Shown here: positions 7,611-15,185 of the stretch, piece by piece | Position numbering within the stretch: position 1 is the first letter of the stretch | How the letters are laid out: each line of letters starts with the position of its first letter | DNA from: an uncultured Eubacteriaceae bacterium | GTDB lineage: Bacteria > Bacillota > Clostridia > Eubacteriales > Eubacteriaceae | NCBI GenBank assembly: GCA_947630385.1 | Contig: CANRHG010000015.1 | Span: 1 to 18,432, forward strand | Reading direction: 5' to 3' | Length of the DNA stretch: 18,432 nt | Notes under the pieces: generated by a model | The model's database searches: none | Told to the model about the DNA's origin: nothing | Seen by the model: the letters and a program-made list of their open reading frames with translations, nothing else | Translations under genes and position numbers: made by a program

Positions 7611-10600
7611 TCAGAGAAAGAAAATAATTCCGGCGAATTTGGCAATAAAACCAAGGAGTCTGTGGATGATTCCGTTTCGCTTTTTCTCCCGGTTCGGCGA
7701 AAAACGCGACATCCGCGGCATGATTTCGCTGAGTGCCATCCCGGTCGTCTCTAGTTTTCCGTTTAATAGGCAGTTGTTTATGAAATCGCGCGTCTTTTCC
7801 GGCTTCAGATTTTCTTCTTCGATGATCGCCTCAAGTTCCTTTTCCTTTTCCTGTTCGACGAACTCGATCCACTTTTTCTGGCTGTCTTCGCCGGCGTTGT
7901 AGCGGTCAATAAAGTTGTTGATCAGTTCTTTCTTACTTCTTAGCTTGATGCTCGAGTCGATCCTCCGGTTGACCTGGGCCGTTATCTCTTTTCTGCTGGC
8001 GTAATTGTCTTCGATCTGTCCGATTAGAAACAGTATAAAGTCGATGTCGACTTCCAGATGTCTGGCCAGTTCGAGCTCAAAGACCATGTCCCCAACAATA
8101 TCGACTTTTTCCGTATGGCCTATCATCTCTCTTTGAAGATCAAGATAGGCGCTCATGTAATCCTGAAAATCGGCGTCGTTGATAAGTTTCTCCCTTTCAA
8201 AGCGCTCGAAAGTTGATAGGATGTTCATCACCCGAAGGAGCGAGCTAAAGAGACCGACAAATTCTTTCTTCACCTCATTGGTGATCCCGATATCATGGGG
8301 ATCGGGAAATTTTCTTTGGATTTCCGCTACTATTTCTTTATAACCCGGATAAGACTTTCCTTCGTGGACGTAGCCGTTGTAATACTCGTCGTAGGATTTC
8401 AGAATGACTAGGCTCTGAGCGTTCTCGTCCCCAAAAAGCTTTAAGGCCTCATTGGTCTCTTCGGTCAGGTCTCGGAAGGTGACGATATTTCCAAACGTCT
8501 TGATCCCGTTGAGGATCCGGTTCGTCCTGGAAAACGCCTGGATCAGTCCGTGGAGTTTCAGATTCTTATCCACCCACAGCGTATTGAGCGTGGTCGAGTC
8601 AAAGCCTGTTAGAAGCATGTTGCAAACGATTACAATATCGATCTCGCGGTTTTTGATCCGCCTAGTCAGGTCTTCGTAGTAGTTTTGAAAGCCTTCACCC
8701 GACGAATCGAAGCCGGTCCCAAACATCTCGTTGTAGTCGCCGATCGCCATGTCGAGAAAGTTGCGAGAGGCCAGGTCCATCCGGTCCGTCGTCAGGTCTT
8801 CTTCGAGGGTCCCGGTCTCATTTTGCTCTTCGTTCGGAGCGTAGCTGAAGATCGTCGCGATCTTTAACTTATCTTCACTGTCTTTTTGCAGGTCTCTGAA
8901 GATCTCGTAATAGGTTTTGCAGTCTTCGACCGAGCTGACCGCAAAGAGCGAATTGAACCCGTTTAAGCGCTTGTTATCATTAGTTAGGTAGCTCTTATTT
9001 CGCATCGTTTTGATATCGAAATTATCCAGGATGTACTGGGCGACGAGCTTCTTACGCTTTAGACTCTCCAGCGCAGCCTTCTCGTCGATCGCCTGGACCT
9101 GACGGTCTTTGACGCCTTCTTTCATATGAAACGTATTGACCGTATCAATGCTAAAGGGTAGAACGTTGTGGTCGTCGATCGCGCTGACGATCGTATAGGC
9201 GTGAAGCCGGTCCCCGAAAGCTTGCTGCGTCGTAAAGATCCTGTTTTTGCCGCTGCCGGCGTTTTCAGCGAAGATGGGCGTTCCGGTAAAGCCAAACTTA
9301 TAGTACTTTTTGAAGTTCTTTGTGATGTTTTTATGCATCTCGCCGAACTGGCTTCGGTGGCATTCATCAAAGATCAGAACGACGTCCTGATTGTAGACGG
9401 GATGGTTTTTGTGCTTTTTGACGAACGTATTGAGCTTTTGGATCGTCGTGACGATGATTTTTTTGTCTGGGTCTGAGAGCTGTCTCTCCAGGATCTTTGT
9501 TGACGTATTGCCGTTGGCGCACCCTTCCTGGAAGCGGTTGTATTCTTTGATCGTCTGGGAATCCAGGTCCTTACGGTCGACCACGAAGATCACCTTGTCG
9601 ATGAAATCGAGTTCTTCGGTCGCAAGCCGGGCGGCCTTATAGGAAGTTACCGTCTTTCCCGAGCCCGTCGTGTGCCAGATGTAGCCGCCCGCATCGGTCG
9701 AACCCGCTTTTTTGTAGTTGTTCGCGATCCGGATCTTGTTCAAGATCCGTTCGGTCGCCGTTATCTGGTAGGGGCGCATCACTAAAAGATTCTCGTCAGT
9801 CGTGAAGATGCAATACTTGGTTAGAATATTGAGTAGGGTGTGGCGGGAGAGGAAAGTCCTTGTGAAATCCACCAGATCCGGAATCTTCTTGTTTTTGGCG
9901 TCGGCCCAGTAAGAAGTGAACTCGTACGAATTACTCGTCTTGCGCCCGGATTTTTTGTTTTCGGTCTGCTCTTTTATCGATTTGTCCCGGGTCGTATTTG
10001 AGTAGTACTTCGTGATCGTCCCGTTGGAGATGATAAAGATCTGGATATATTCGAAAAGCCCGCTTCCGGCCCAGAAAGAGTCTCTTTGGTAGCGCTCGAT
10101 CTGGTTGAAAGCTTCTTTGAGATCGACCCCTCTTCGCTTAAGCTCGGTATGGACGAGCGGTAGCCCGTTGACGAGAATCGTCACGTCGTAGCGGTTGTCG
10201 TAGGTCCCCCTGTCTTCGCTGTACTGGTTTAGCACCTGCAGGAAGTTGCGCTGCGGGTCTTTGCGGTCGATCAGCTTGATGTTTTTAAACTCGCCGTTAT
10301 CCCTGATCAGCGGCTGGATATTGTCTTCCTGAATCATTTTGGTCTTTTCGACGATACCGAAATTGTCGTTGGCGATGATATTTTTGTAGAAACGGTCCCA
10401 CTCGCTGTCGGTAAAGGTGTAGTTGTTGAGCTTTTCCAGTTGTTTCCTAAGATTAATAATCAGATCCGCTTCGTTGTTGATGTCGACCCGCTCGTAGCCC
10501 TGTTTTGTTAGCTGGTCGATCAGGGTCTCTTCGAGTTGGGCTTCGCTTTGGTAAGCGTTGCGGCTTTTTTCAATCGGTTTATAGTCACTGACGACCGTGT

Positions 10601-10640
10601 TTTCTCCGGAAGTAGCGATCATTTTGTAGGTGGAGTTCAT
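7611..10640 (-). CDS. hsdR: Type I restriction enzyme, HsdR motor/endonuclease subunit
   Basis: The protein is 1009 aa, normal for the family. It cleaves DNA after ATP-driven translocation, as part of the HsdR2M2S complex. The N-terminal PD-(D/E)xK nuclease is visible as D152 in RYDVTILVN with E166 and K168 in HTELKRRG. The superfamily 2 helicase has the Walker A motif HTTGSGKT (323-330), the DECH box (425-428), FTGTP (451-455) and the late motif LIQAFSRTNRIL. The end (SRFSPNREKKR then a helix) is typical of HsdR C-termini. All key residues are present, so it should be active. The ATG overlaps the hsdS stop as ATGA, with AAGGAA upstream, so translation is coupled. It is the last gene of the five-gene operon. 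Confidence 0.97.
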   Translation of the reverse strand: MNSTYKMIATSGENTVVSDYKPIEKSRNAYQSEAQLEETLIDQLTKQGYERVDINNEADLIINLRKQLEKLNNYTFTDSEWDRFYKNIIANDNFGIVEKTKMIQEDNIQPLIRDNGEFKNIKLIDRKDPQRNFLQVLNQYSEDRGTYDNRYDVTILVNGLPLVHTELKRRGVDLKEAFNQIERYQRDSFWAGSGLFEYIQIFIISNGTITKYYSNTTRDKSIKEQTENKKSGRKTSNSYEFTSYWADAKNKKIPDLVDFTRTFLSRHTLLNILTKYCIFTTDENLLVMRPYQITATERILNKIRIANNYKKAGSTDAGGYIWHTTGSGKTVTSYKAARLATEELDFIDKVIFVVDRKDLDSQTIKEYNRFQEGCANGNTSTKILERQLSDPDKKIIVTTIQKLNTFVKKHKNHPVYNQDVVLIFDECHRSQFGEMHKNITKNFKKYYKFGFTGTPIFAENAGSGKNRIFTTQQAFGDRLHAYTIVSAIDDHNVLPFSIDTVNTFHMKEGVKDRQVQAIDEKAALESLKRKKLVAQYILDNFDIKTMRNKSYLTNDNKRLNGFNSLFAVSSVEDCKTYYEIFRDLQKDSEDKLKIATIFSYAPNEEQNETGTLEEDLTTDRMDLASRNFLDMAIGDYNEMFGTGFDSSGEGFQNYYEDLTRRIKNREIDIVIVCNMLLTGFDSTTLNTLWVDKNLKLHGLIQAFSRTNRILNGIKTFGNIVTFRDLTEETNEALKLFGDENAQSLVILKSYDEYYNGYVHEGKSYPGYKEIVAEIQRKFPDPHDIGITNEVKKEFVGLFSSLLRVMNILSTFERFEREKLINDADFQDYMSAYLDLQREMIGHTEKVDIVGDMVFELELARHLEVDIDFILFLIGQIEDNYASRKEITAQVNRRIDSSIKLRSKKELINNFIDRYNAGEDSQKKWIEFVEQEKEKELEAIIEEENLKPEKTRDFINNCLLNGKLETTGMALSEIMPRMSRFSPNREKKRNGIIHRLLGFIAKFAGIIFFL

Positions 10641-11212
10641 ACAAATTCCTTTTCATTGAAAGCTAGGAGATCATTTAAGTAGCAGTTGTAAATAGATTCT
10701 ACGAGTTCTATTTGTTGATTAAATTCTTTTATTAGATTCTGAACTAAAGTATCCATCTGATTTAAATTTTGAGCGATTTTCTTTTGTTTTTCTAAATCTG
10801 GGACTCTTATTGGAAACTGAAGAATTGCTTTCTTATCTCCACGAGGCATCTTAGCTCCTCTACTATGTTTCACGTCAAAATCAAAAAAGCGATCGTTAGC
10901 TAAGCAATAATATAAGTACTCAGGAAAAACTTTTTCAACTATGGGGCGAATAACAACGACATCGCCATTAGTACCGCCCTCTCTATCTGCTAACCAAATT
11001 TTCTTTAAATAAGGCCGAATATTGCCAATCAGAATATCTCCAGCTTGGTAACGAAGGTAATTTCCCGGTTTGATTTCTACATTAGCGTCTCTTTTACCCC
11101 TCTTATTCTTTAAGAGATTGTCAACCCCAACGTAGTTGGAAGAGTTTAATTCTTTTGAGCTGATTCTATCCTTTGGATAATAAGCAACGTCCTTAAGCAT
11201 AGAATTTTTCAA
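10637..11212 (-). CDS. hsdS: Half-size type I specificity subunit HsdS (single target-recognition domain)
   Basis: HsdS decides which DNA sequence a type I system methylates and cuts. Typical proteins have about 400 aa with two target-recognition domains. This one has 191 aa and a single domain (about residues 1-135; signatures AGDILIGNIRPYLKKIW and HSRGAKMPRG) followed by one conserved helical dimerisation segment (VPDLEKQKKIAQNLNQMDT, about 138-180). The frame is intact between tightly joined hsdM (2-nt gap) and hsdR (ATGA overlap), so it does not look like a decayed remnant. The start is TTG 11212, with GAGGG (11220-11224) 7 nt upstream; the ATG at 11200 is too far from that site. Half-size HsdS proteins can work as a pair and then recognise a symmetric, two-part site. 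The gene is much more AT-rich than hsdR and the 5' part of hsdM, as expected if specificity genes are exchanged. Confidence 0.9.
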   Translation of the reverse strand: MKNSMLKDVAYYPKDRISSKELNSSNYVGVDNLLKNKRGKRDANVEIKPGNYLRYQAGDILIGNIRPYLKKIWLADREGGTNGDVVVIRPIVEKVFPEYLYYCLANDRFFDFDVKHSRGAKMPRGDKKAILQFPIRVPDLEKQKKIAQNLNQMDTLVQNLIKEFNQQIELVESIYNCYLNDLLAFNEKEFV

Positions 11213-11214
11213 TT

Positions 11215-12786
11215 TTAATCCCTCATTTTTGAATCTAACTGGCTTAATAAATCAAAGAGCCTGTTTTGATTTATCTGAATCTCTTCACTATTGTTTTTGT
11301 AATCACTCAATAATTCTTTAAGATTTATTTTTTCTTCTGCTACTTCAGGTTCGATATAGGTAGGAACTAAAAGATTGTAATCTTTCTCTGCTATTTCATC
11401 CTTTGAAACTATTCTGCTATAAGAATCAATATTTTCTCTAGCCGTAAAAGTCTCAATGATCTTTCTGATATGTTCAGGTTCTAGTTTATTATTATTGATA
11501 ACTTTGTGGTAGTCATTGAAAGCATCAATAAAAAGCACGTCATTGTCCTGCTTGCCTTTCTTTAGAACCATAATAGCTGTTTCAGTAGAAGTTCCGAAAA
11601 ATAAGTTTTTAGGAAGTCGAATAATCGCTTCTAAATAATTGTTGTCTACCAAAAATTTCCTTATTTTCTGTTCAGCTCCCTTTCTATATAAAGCTCCTGG
11701 ATAGGAAACAATTGCGGCCTTTCCATCCTCTGACAACCAATGCAAACAGTGCATGACAAAAGCATAGTCCGCTTTGGCTTTTGGAGCCAAAACCCCGGCA
11801 GGACTGTACCGTTCGTCATCGGTCAGCTCAGGATTATCTTCTCCTTCCCATTTTAGGCTGTACGGGGGATTGCTTACAATCACGTCAAAGGGTTCGTCGT
11901 CCCAGTGGAACGGCCGGGTCAGCGTATCACCCAGCGCAATGTCGAAATTGTCCGGTCCCACGTCGTGGAGAATCATGTTGATCCGGCAGAGATTGTAGGT
12001 CGTAGGATTAACTTCCTGACCATAAAAACCGTTTTGTATGTTATCTTTCCCGAGAATCCTGGCTGATTTCAGTAGGAGCGAGCCGGACCCGCAGGCCGGA
12101 TCGTAGACTTTACTTACCTTCTCTTTCCCGCTGGTAGCAATCAAGGTCAGAAGTTCAGAGACTTCCTGCGGTGTATAATACTCGCCACCAGACTTTCCAG
12201 CCGAGCTTGCGTACAACGACATGAGGTACTCGTACGCGTCGCCAAAGGCGTCAATCGAGTTTTCCTCGAAACTTCCCAGATCCATGGCAGCGATATTTTT
12301 TAAGATCTTCGCAAGCCTCTTGTTTCTATCTCCAATCGTCGCTCCGAGCTTGTTGCTGTTTAAGTCAACGTCGTCAAATAAACCCGAAAAGTCCCGTTCG
12401 CTGAACTGTCCCTTCACACTGCGGTTGAAATCATCGAACACGGCCTTTACGGTCTCGTTGAGATTTTCGTCCGTGTCGGCGGTTTTTACGACGTTTTCAA
12501 AAAGCTCGCTTGGATACAGAAAAAAGCCTTTGTCGTTGATCACTCCGGGCCTTATATACTCCGCTTCTTCATCGCTTATCTTCGCATAGTCAAAATCCGG
12601 ATCTCCATCATCCGCCATGCGTTCTTCTTCGTTTATAAACTGCGTAAGATTCTCGCTAAGATAGCGGTAAAACAAGAAGCCCAGAACGTAAGCCTTGAAG
12701 TCCCACGCATCTACCGTGCCTCTAAGGTCGTCCGCGATCTTCCAGATCGTCTTGTGCAGTTCGTTTCTTTCCTGTTCTTTGGTCAT
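11215..12786 (-). CDS. hsdM: Type I DNA methyltransferase subunit HsdM (N6-adenine)
   Basis: The protein is 523 aa, normal for the family. It methylates adenine using S-adenosylmethionine and, with HsdS, protects host DNA. The N-terminal HsdM helical domain spans about residues 8-150 (IWKIADDLRGTVDAWDFK, FLFYRYLSENL). The catalytic domain shows GEYYTPQEVS (201-210), the SAM-binding motif DPACGSGSLLL (229-239) and the catalytic NPPY (306-309). The start is ATG 12786 behind a G-rich GGGGGT site. The first 65 nt overlap the 3' end of ORF392. Composition changes sharply inside the gene: around 11700-11770 (near residue 340) the 3' part becomes markedly AT-rich like hsdS, while the 5' part is GC-rich. 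This suggests recombination replaced the C-terminal part together with hsdS. Confidence 0.97.
   Translation of the reverse strand: MTKEQERNELHKTIWKIADDLRGTVDAWDFKAYVLGFLFYRYLSENLTQFINEEERMADDGDPDFDYAKISDEEAEYIRPGVINDKGFFLYPSELFENVVKTADTDENLNETVKAVFDDFNRSVKGQFSERDFSGLFDDVDLNSNKLGATIGDRNKRLAKILKNIAAMDLGSFEENSIDAFGDAYEYLMSLYASSAGKSGGEYYTPQEVSELLTLIATSGKEKVSKVYDPACGSGSLLLKSARILGKDNIQNGFYGQEVNPTTYNLCRINMILHDVGPDNFDIALGDTLTRPFHWDDEPFDVIVSNPPYSLKWEGEDNPELTDDERYSPAGVLAPKAKADYAFVMHCLHWLSEDGKAAIVSYPGALYRKGAEQKIRKFLVDNNYLEAIIRLPKNLFFGTSTETAIMVLKKGKQDNDVLFIDAFNDYHKVINNNKLEPEHIRKIIETFTARENIDSYSRIVSKDEIAEKDYNLLVPTYIEPEVAEEKINLKELLSDYKNNSEEIQINQNRLFDLLSQLDSKMRD
11220..11224 (-). promoter_or_regulatory. hsdS: Ribosome binding site that fixes the TTG start of hsdS
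   Basis: GAGGG on the minus strand sits inside the last codons of hsdM, 7 nt before TTG 11212. The next in-frame ATG (11200) is 19 nt away, too far for this site. The arrangement implies coupled translation of hsdM and hsdS. Confidence 0.7.
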
Positions 12787-13900
12787 TTCTGTCTACCCCC
12801 AGTTTTTTTCCAAAGTTTAGCAGCAGCTCTCCGGTACGGGGGTCGTAAACCGCCGCCTGAGTCTGTTCCCCATAGAGGAGTTTTCCCCGAATCTTGTCTG
12901 CCGTATTGAATTTCTTGTTTAAACTCCTGTTTTCTTCTAAAAATCCGTCGGCCAACCTGATAAAGAGGGCGCTATTGTCATTCTCCCGTACGCTTCTCTC
13001 TTTGATCGGTTTTAACTGGTTGGCTCCGACGTAAAACTCCAGATAATTTTTAAGCTCCGTGTCCGGCGTCTCGAGCGGCTCTTTACCGCCGGCAAAACTT
13101 TTAAGGTTTTTTGCCGCGAGAACGATCGGCATCAAGGCGGGAAATTTCACGATCTGATCGTAAGGGACCGTCGTATCCGCCTCAAAAAGGATCTGCCTTA
13201 AGTCCTCCAGCTCGATCCCTCTCTCTTTCGCGTCCGCCTCGAGCGCGTCAAGGCCGTCTTCGTAGCCAAACGTGTCCGGAAAGACCAGCCTGTCCTCGCT
13301 GATTTTTTCAAGCAGGACCCCTGGAAGCTCAAAGCCGTTTAAATAGACATGTTCCACATTTTCCCAGTCCTTTGCAGCGAGTTCTTTCTCCTCCGCTAGA
13401 TCGAGCAGCGTCCCCAGACTTACGTCGACCAGTCCGTAAAGCGGCCCGGCGGGCGTATCGAGTCTGAACAGGCCGGCTTCACTCGGAATAACATAGCTTT
13501 TCTTCTCGTCCCACCCGCTGATATAGTCCCTTAAAAACTTGCGGACGTTCTGTTCCTTGATGTGGAACTGCTGCGAAATCTGCGGGACCGTCAGCTCGCT
13601 GTCGTAGAAAAGGTCGATCAGGCGCTCTTTAAACTCCGGCGTGTAGGAAAAGGCCAGGTTTTTCGGCAGCGGCGACCAGGTCCTGCCGCAGTTTTTGCAC
13701 TTGTACCGCGGAAAACGGACCCCGACTTTGCGGTAGTTTCCGTCTTCGTCCACGTCGCTGAATTCCCGTAGCCGGCTCGACGAGTTCACGTTGATCTGCC
13801 CGCTGCGGCAGTACGGACAGACCTTGTCGTCCAAAACAACTTCGTATTCCGGATAGCCGTTCTCCTCCGTCTGGGCCGTGATCCGGTATTTTCGGCTCAT
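12722..13900 (-). CDS. ORF392: zinc-ribbon/HTH protein resembling an ISL3-type transposase with degenerate catalytic site
   Basis: The protein is 392 aa and its function is unknown. Cys28/Cys31 (CPYC) and Cys68/Cys71 (CKNC) form a zinc ribbon followed by GRTWSPLPKNLAF, as in the N-terminus of ISL3-family transposases. About residues 85-127 are a helix-turn-helix (ELTVPQISQQFHIKEQNVRK). Residues 138-235 recall the ISL3 DDE domain in layout (GPLYGLVDVSLGTLLDL; VYLNGF; LVFPDTFGYEDG), but the expected IDE, DM(W) and DRFH residues read PSE, LNGF and DTFG, so transposase activity seems lost. That alignment is by eye and tentative. The ATG overlaps the ORF380 stop as ATGA with AGGAG repeats upstream. 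The 3' end overlaps hsdM by 65 nt next to an A7 tract. High GC matches tnsA/tnsB. It may be a DNA-binding regulator, an accessory of the restriction system or a transposon targeting protein. Confidence 0.85.
   Translation of the reverse strand: MSRKYRITAQTEENGYPEYEVVLDDKVCPYCRSGQINVNSSSRLREFSDVDEDGNYRKVGVRFPRYKCKNCGRTWSPLPKNLAFSYTPEFKERLIDLFYDSELTVPQISQQFHIKEQNVRKFLRDYISGWDEKKSYVIPSEAGLFRLDTPAGPLYGLVDVSLGTLLDLAEEKELAAKDWENVEHVYLNGFELPGVLLEKISEDRLVFPDTFGYEDGLDALEADAKERGIELEDLRQILFEADTTVPYDQIVKFPALMPIVLAAKNLKSFAGGKEPLETPDTELKNYLEFYVGANQLKPIKERSVRENDNSALFIRLADGFLEENRSLNKKFNTADKIRGKLLYGEQTQAAVYDPRTGELLLNFGKKLGVDRNDQRTGKKRTAQDDLEDRGRP
12793..12809 (-). other. A7/G5 slippage-prone tract at the ORF392-hsdM junction
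   Basis: The minus strand reads GGAAAAAAACTGGGGGTAG. In frame 0 ORF392 continues 65 nt into hsdM. A -1 shift on the A7 (12803-12809) would end it at TGA 12783-12785, overlapping the hsdM ATG as ATGA. A +1 shift would end it at TAG 12793-12795. Either would look more like the other junctions in the operon. Whether slippage occurs cannot be told from sequence alone. Confidence 0.35.
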
Positions 13901-15039
13901 CTCCTCTCCTTCAATAGCTTTCTGTTTTCAAAAGCCGCGTCCATAAAATCGTTGTACAGCCTGCCAAACTTGCCAAAATTGCGGTAGTCTTGAGGTGAGG
14001 CCATGACGATGTCGATCAGTTTTCTGGTTAGCTCCTCTTTAAAAGCGTCCTTATCTAGTCCGGCAAGCTCTGCCATCTGCCCGTCTTCCATCAGGGTACC
14101 GAGCAGTGTGCGCAGCTCTTTTTTCTCCGGCTCGGTCCGCGCGACCTTTTCGGTCATCGAGTCAAACTCCTCTTCGTACAGAACGAAGGTCGCCTCCGCT
14201 TCTTTCTGTTTCTTTTTCTGGCGTTTTATACGCTGGTATAGCTTTTTCCCGTCCTGGGCGCTCTTTGCGGTCGGGCTGTCCGGCATGAGTGAGCAGCAAA
14301 AACCGAAAATGTCGAGAATGATGGGATTTTCCATCAGAAAGGCCGCGTCCGGGTCCTCTTTGACCTGCGCCGTGACCTCCTCTAAGAGCTCCAACTGATC
14401 GGGACAAGCTTTCAGGTCCTCCCTTACGGCTTTTATCATCCCCTCATTTACGTTTTTCGAGTGGTTTCCCCGCACGGCCGCGTCAAAAGCCTGTGGCGTG
14501 ACCGCCCCGCTTCTTACAAGCTCATTAAATACGTCCAAGAGCTTAAAGAGGGCACCGCCATCGGCGGTAAGATTTATTTTCTTGACCGGGCTTTCGCTGT
14601 AGGCAAACTCAATGTTGGGCTCAAGGAGCACCGCAAACTTGCCCTGGGTGTCTCCTACCGCCTCCAGCGTATCCCCGCTTCTAAGTTTTTTCGGCAGCAG
14701 CAGGATATCGTAGTCAAAGTCTACGGGCCCTTGTCCGGGCGTGACCACTTTTAGCCGTCTGCAGTCGTCCGGATTAAAGTGTTGTCTAATCAGATAATCC
14801 GTATCGTCGGCAAAGATCTCGTCTTCGCAGAGAATCAGAACGCCCCCCTTTCCGTACTTTTGCCACAGCACGTCTATGAGCGCCGACACGTCCTGCGGCG
14901 TCGGGGCGGCATCCCTAAAGGAGATACAGATCATTTGCGCGGTCGAGTCCTCTTCTTTTTCGGTGTAGATCCGAAGATTCTTTCCCAGGGCCTTGACCAG
15001 CTCGACCGTCAGGCCTTTTCTGTCTAAATCGGTATCCAT
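13897..15039 (-). CDS. ORF380: uncharacterised first gene of the hsd operon
   Basis: The protein is 380 aa and I do not recognise its family. There is no signal peptide or membrane segment, so it should be cytoplasmic. The N-terminal third alternates short strands and helices (GGVLILCEDEIFAD, FDYDILLLPKKLRSGD, about residues 33-118), as in an alpha/beta fold. The rest is mostly helical, with a strongly basic helix at about 265-282 (KKLYQRIKRQKKKQKEAEA) that could contact nucleic acid, and an acidic/basic C-terminal helical region. The start is ATG 15039, with only a weak GGAA ribosome binding site. It is the first gene after an extended -10 promoter, and its stop overlaps the ORF392 start as ATGA, so the two proteins are probably made together and may interact. 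Composition is GC-rich like ORF392 and tnsA/tnsB. Confidence 0.8.
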   Translation of the reverse strand: MDTDLDRKGLTVELVKALGKNLRIYTEKEEDSTAQMICISFRDAAPTPQDVSALIDVLWQKYGKGGVLILCEDEIFADDTDYLIRQHFNPDDCRRLKVVTPGQGPVDFDYDILLLPKKLRSGDTLEAVGDTQGKFAVLLEPNIEFAYSESPVKKINLTADGGALFKLLDVFNELVRSGAVTPQAFDAAVRGNHSKNVNEGMIKAVREDLKACPDQLELLEEVTAQVKEDPDAAFLMENPIILDIFGFCCSLMPDSPTAKSAQDGKKLYQRIKRQKKKQKEAEATFVLYEEEFDSMTEKVARTEPEKKELRTLLGTLMEDGQMAELAGLDKDAFKEELTRKLIDIVMASPQDYRNFGKFGRLYNDFMDAAFENRKLLKERR

Positions 15040-15091
15040 CGTTATTTTTCCGTTTCGGTATCAATTATCGTTAAATTCAAATTTAGGTCCA

Positions 15092-15110
15092 TCACGAGTT
15101 AATATCGTGA
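15092..15110. promoter_or_regulatory. Inverted repeat TCACGA-N7-TCGTGA, candidate operator
   Basis: Perfect 6-bp arms lie just downstream of the -10 of the leftward promoter, at roughly +4 to +22 of the predicted transcript. A protein bound there would block transcription of the ORF380-hsd operon. ORF392 (zinc ribbon and HTH) is a possible ligand. In RNA the site could also form a small hairpin in the leader. Confidence 0.45.
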
Positions 15111-15120
15111 GGTTAATCAA

Positions 15121-15129
15121 ATTATAGCA
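15121..15129 (-). promoter_or_regulatory. Extended -10 promoter of the ORF380-ORF392-hsdMSR operon
   Basis: The minus strand reads TG-C-TATAAT, a perfect extended -10. No good -35 is present at 16-18 bp; a TTGAAA lies 20 bp upstream. Extended -10 promoters can work without a -35. The predicted start is about 75 nt upstream of the ORF380 ATG. Confidence 0.6.
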
Positions 15130-15185
15130 CAGAAAAACTATCCCTATTTCAACTCGTTTTAAACCCTTCGGAGCAATTATAAAAC

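Noticed and set aside
10637..11212. hsdS as a truncated pseudogene
   Set aside because: The frame is intact, the domain is whole, and both junctions keep coupled translation, so a functional half-size protein is more likely.
12722..13900. A complete ISL3 insertion sequence
   Set aside because: There are no flanking inverted repeats, the gene overlaps both neighbours, and the catalytic residues seem absent.
15021..15032. TGTCTAAATCGG as a possible Tn7-like terminus
   Set aside because: It lies inside ORF380 and about 165 bp outside the first TnsB-like repeat, whereas Tn7-type ends have the first site close to the terminus.
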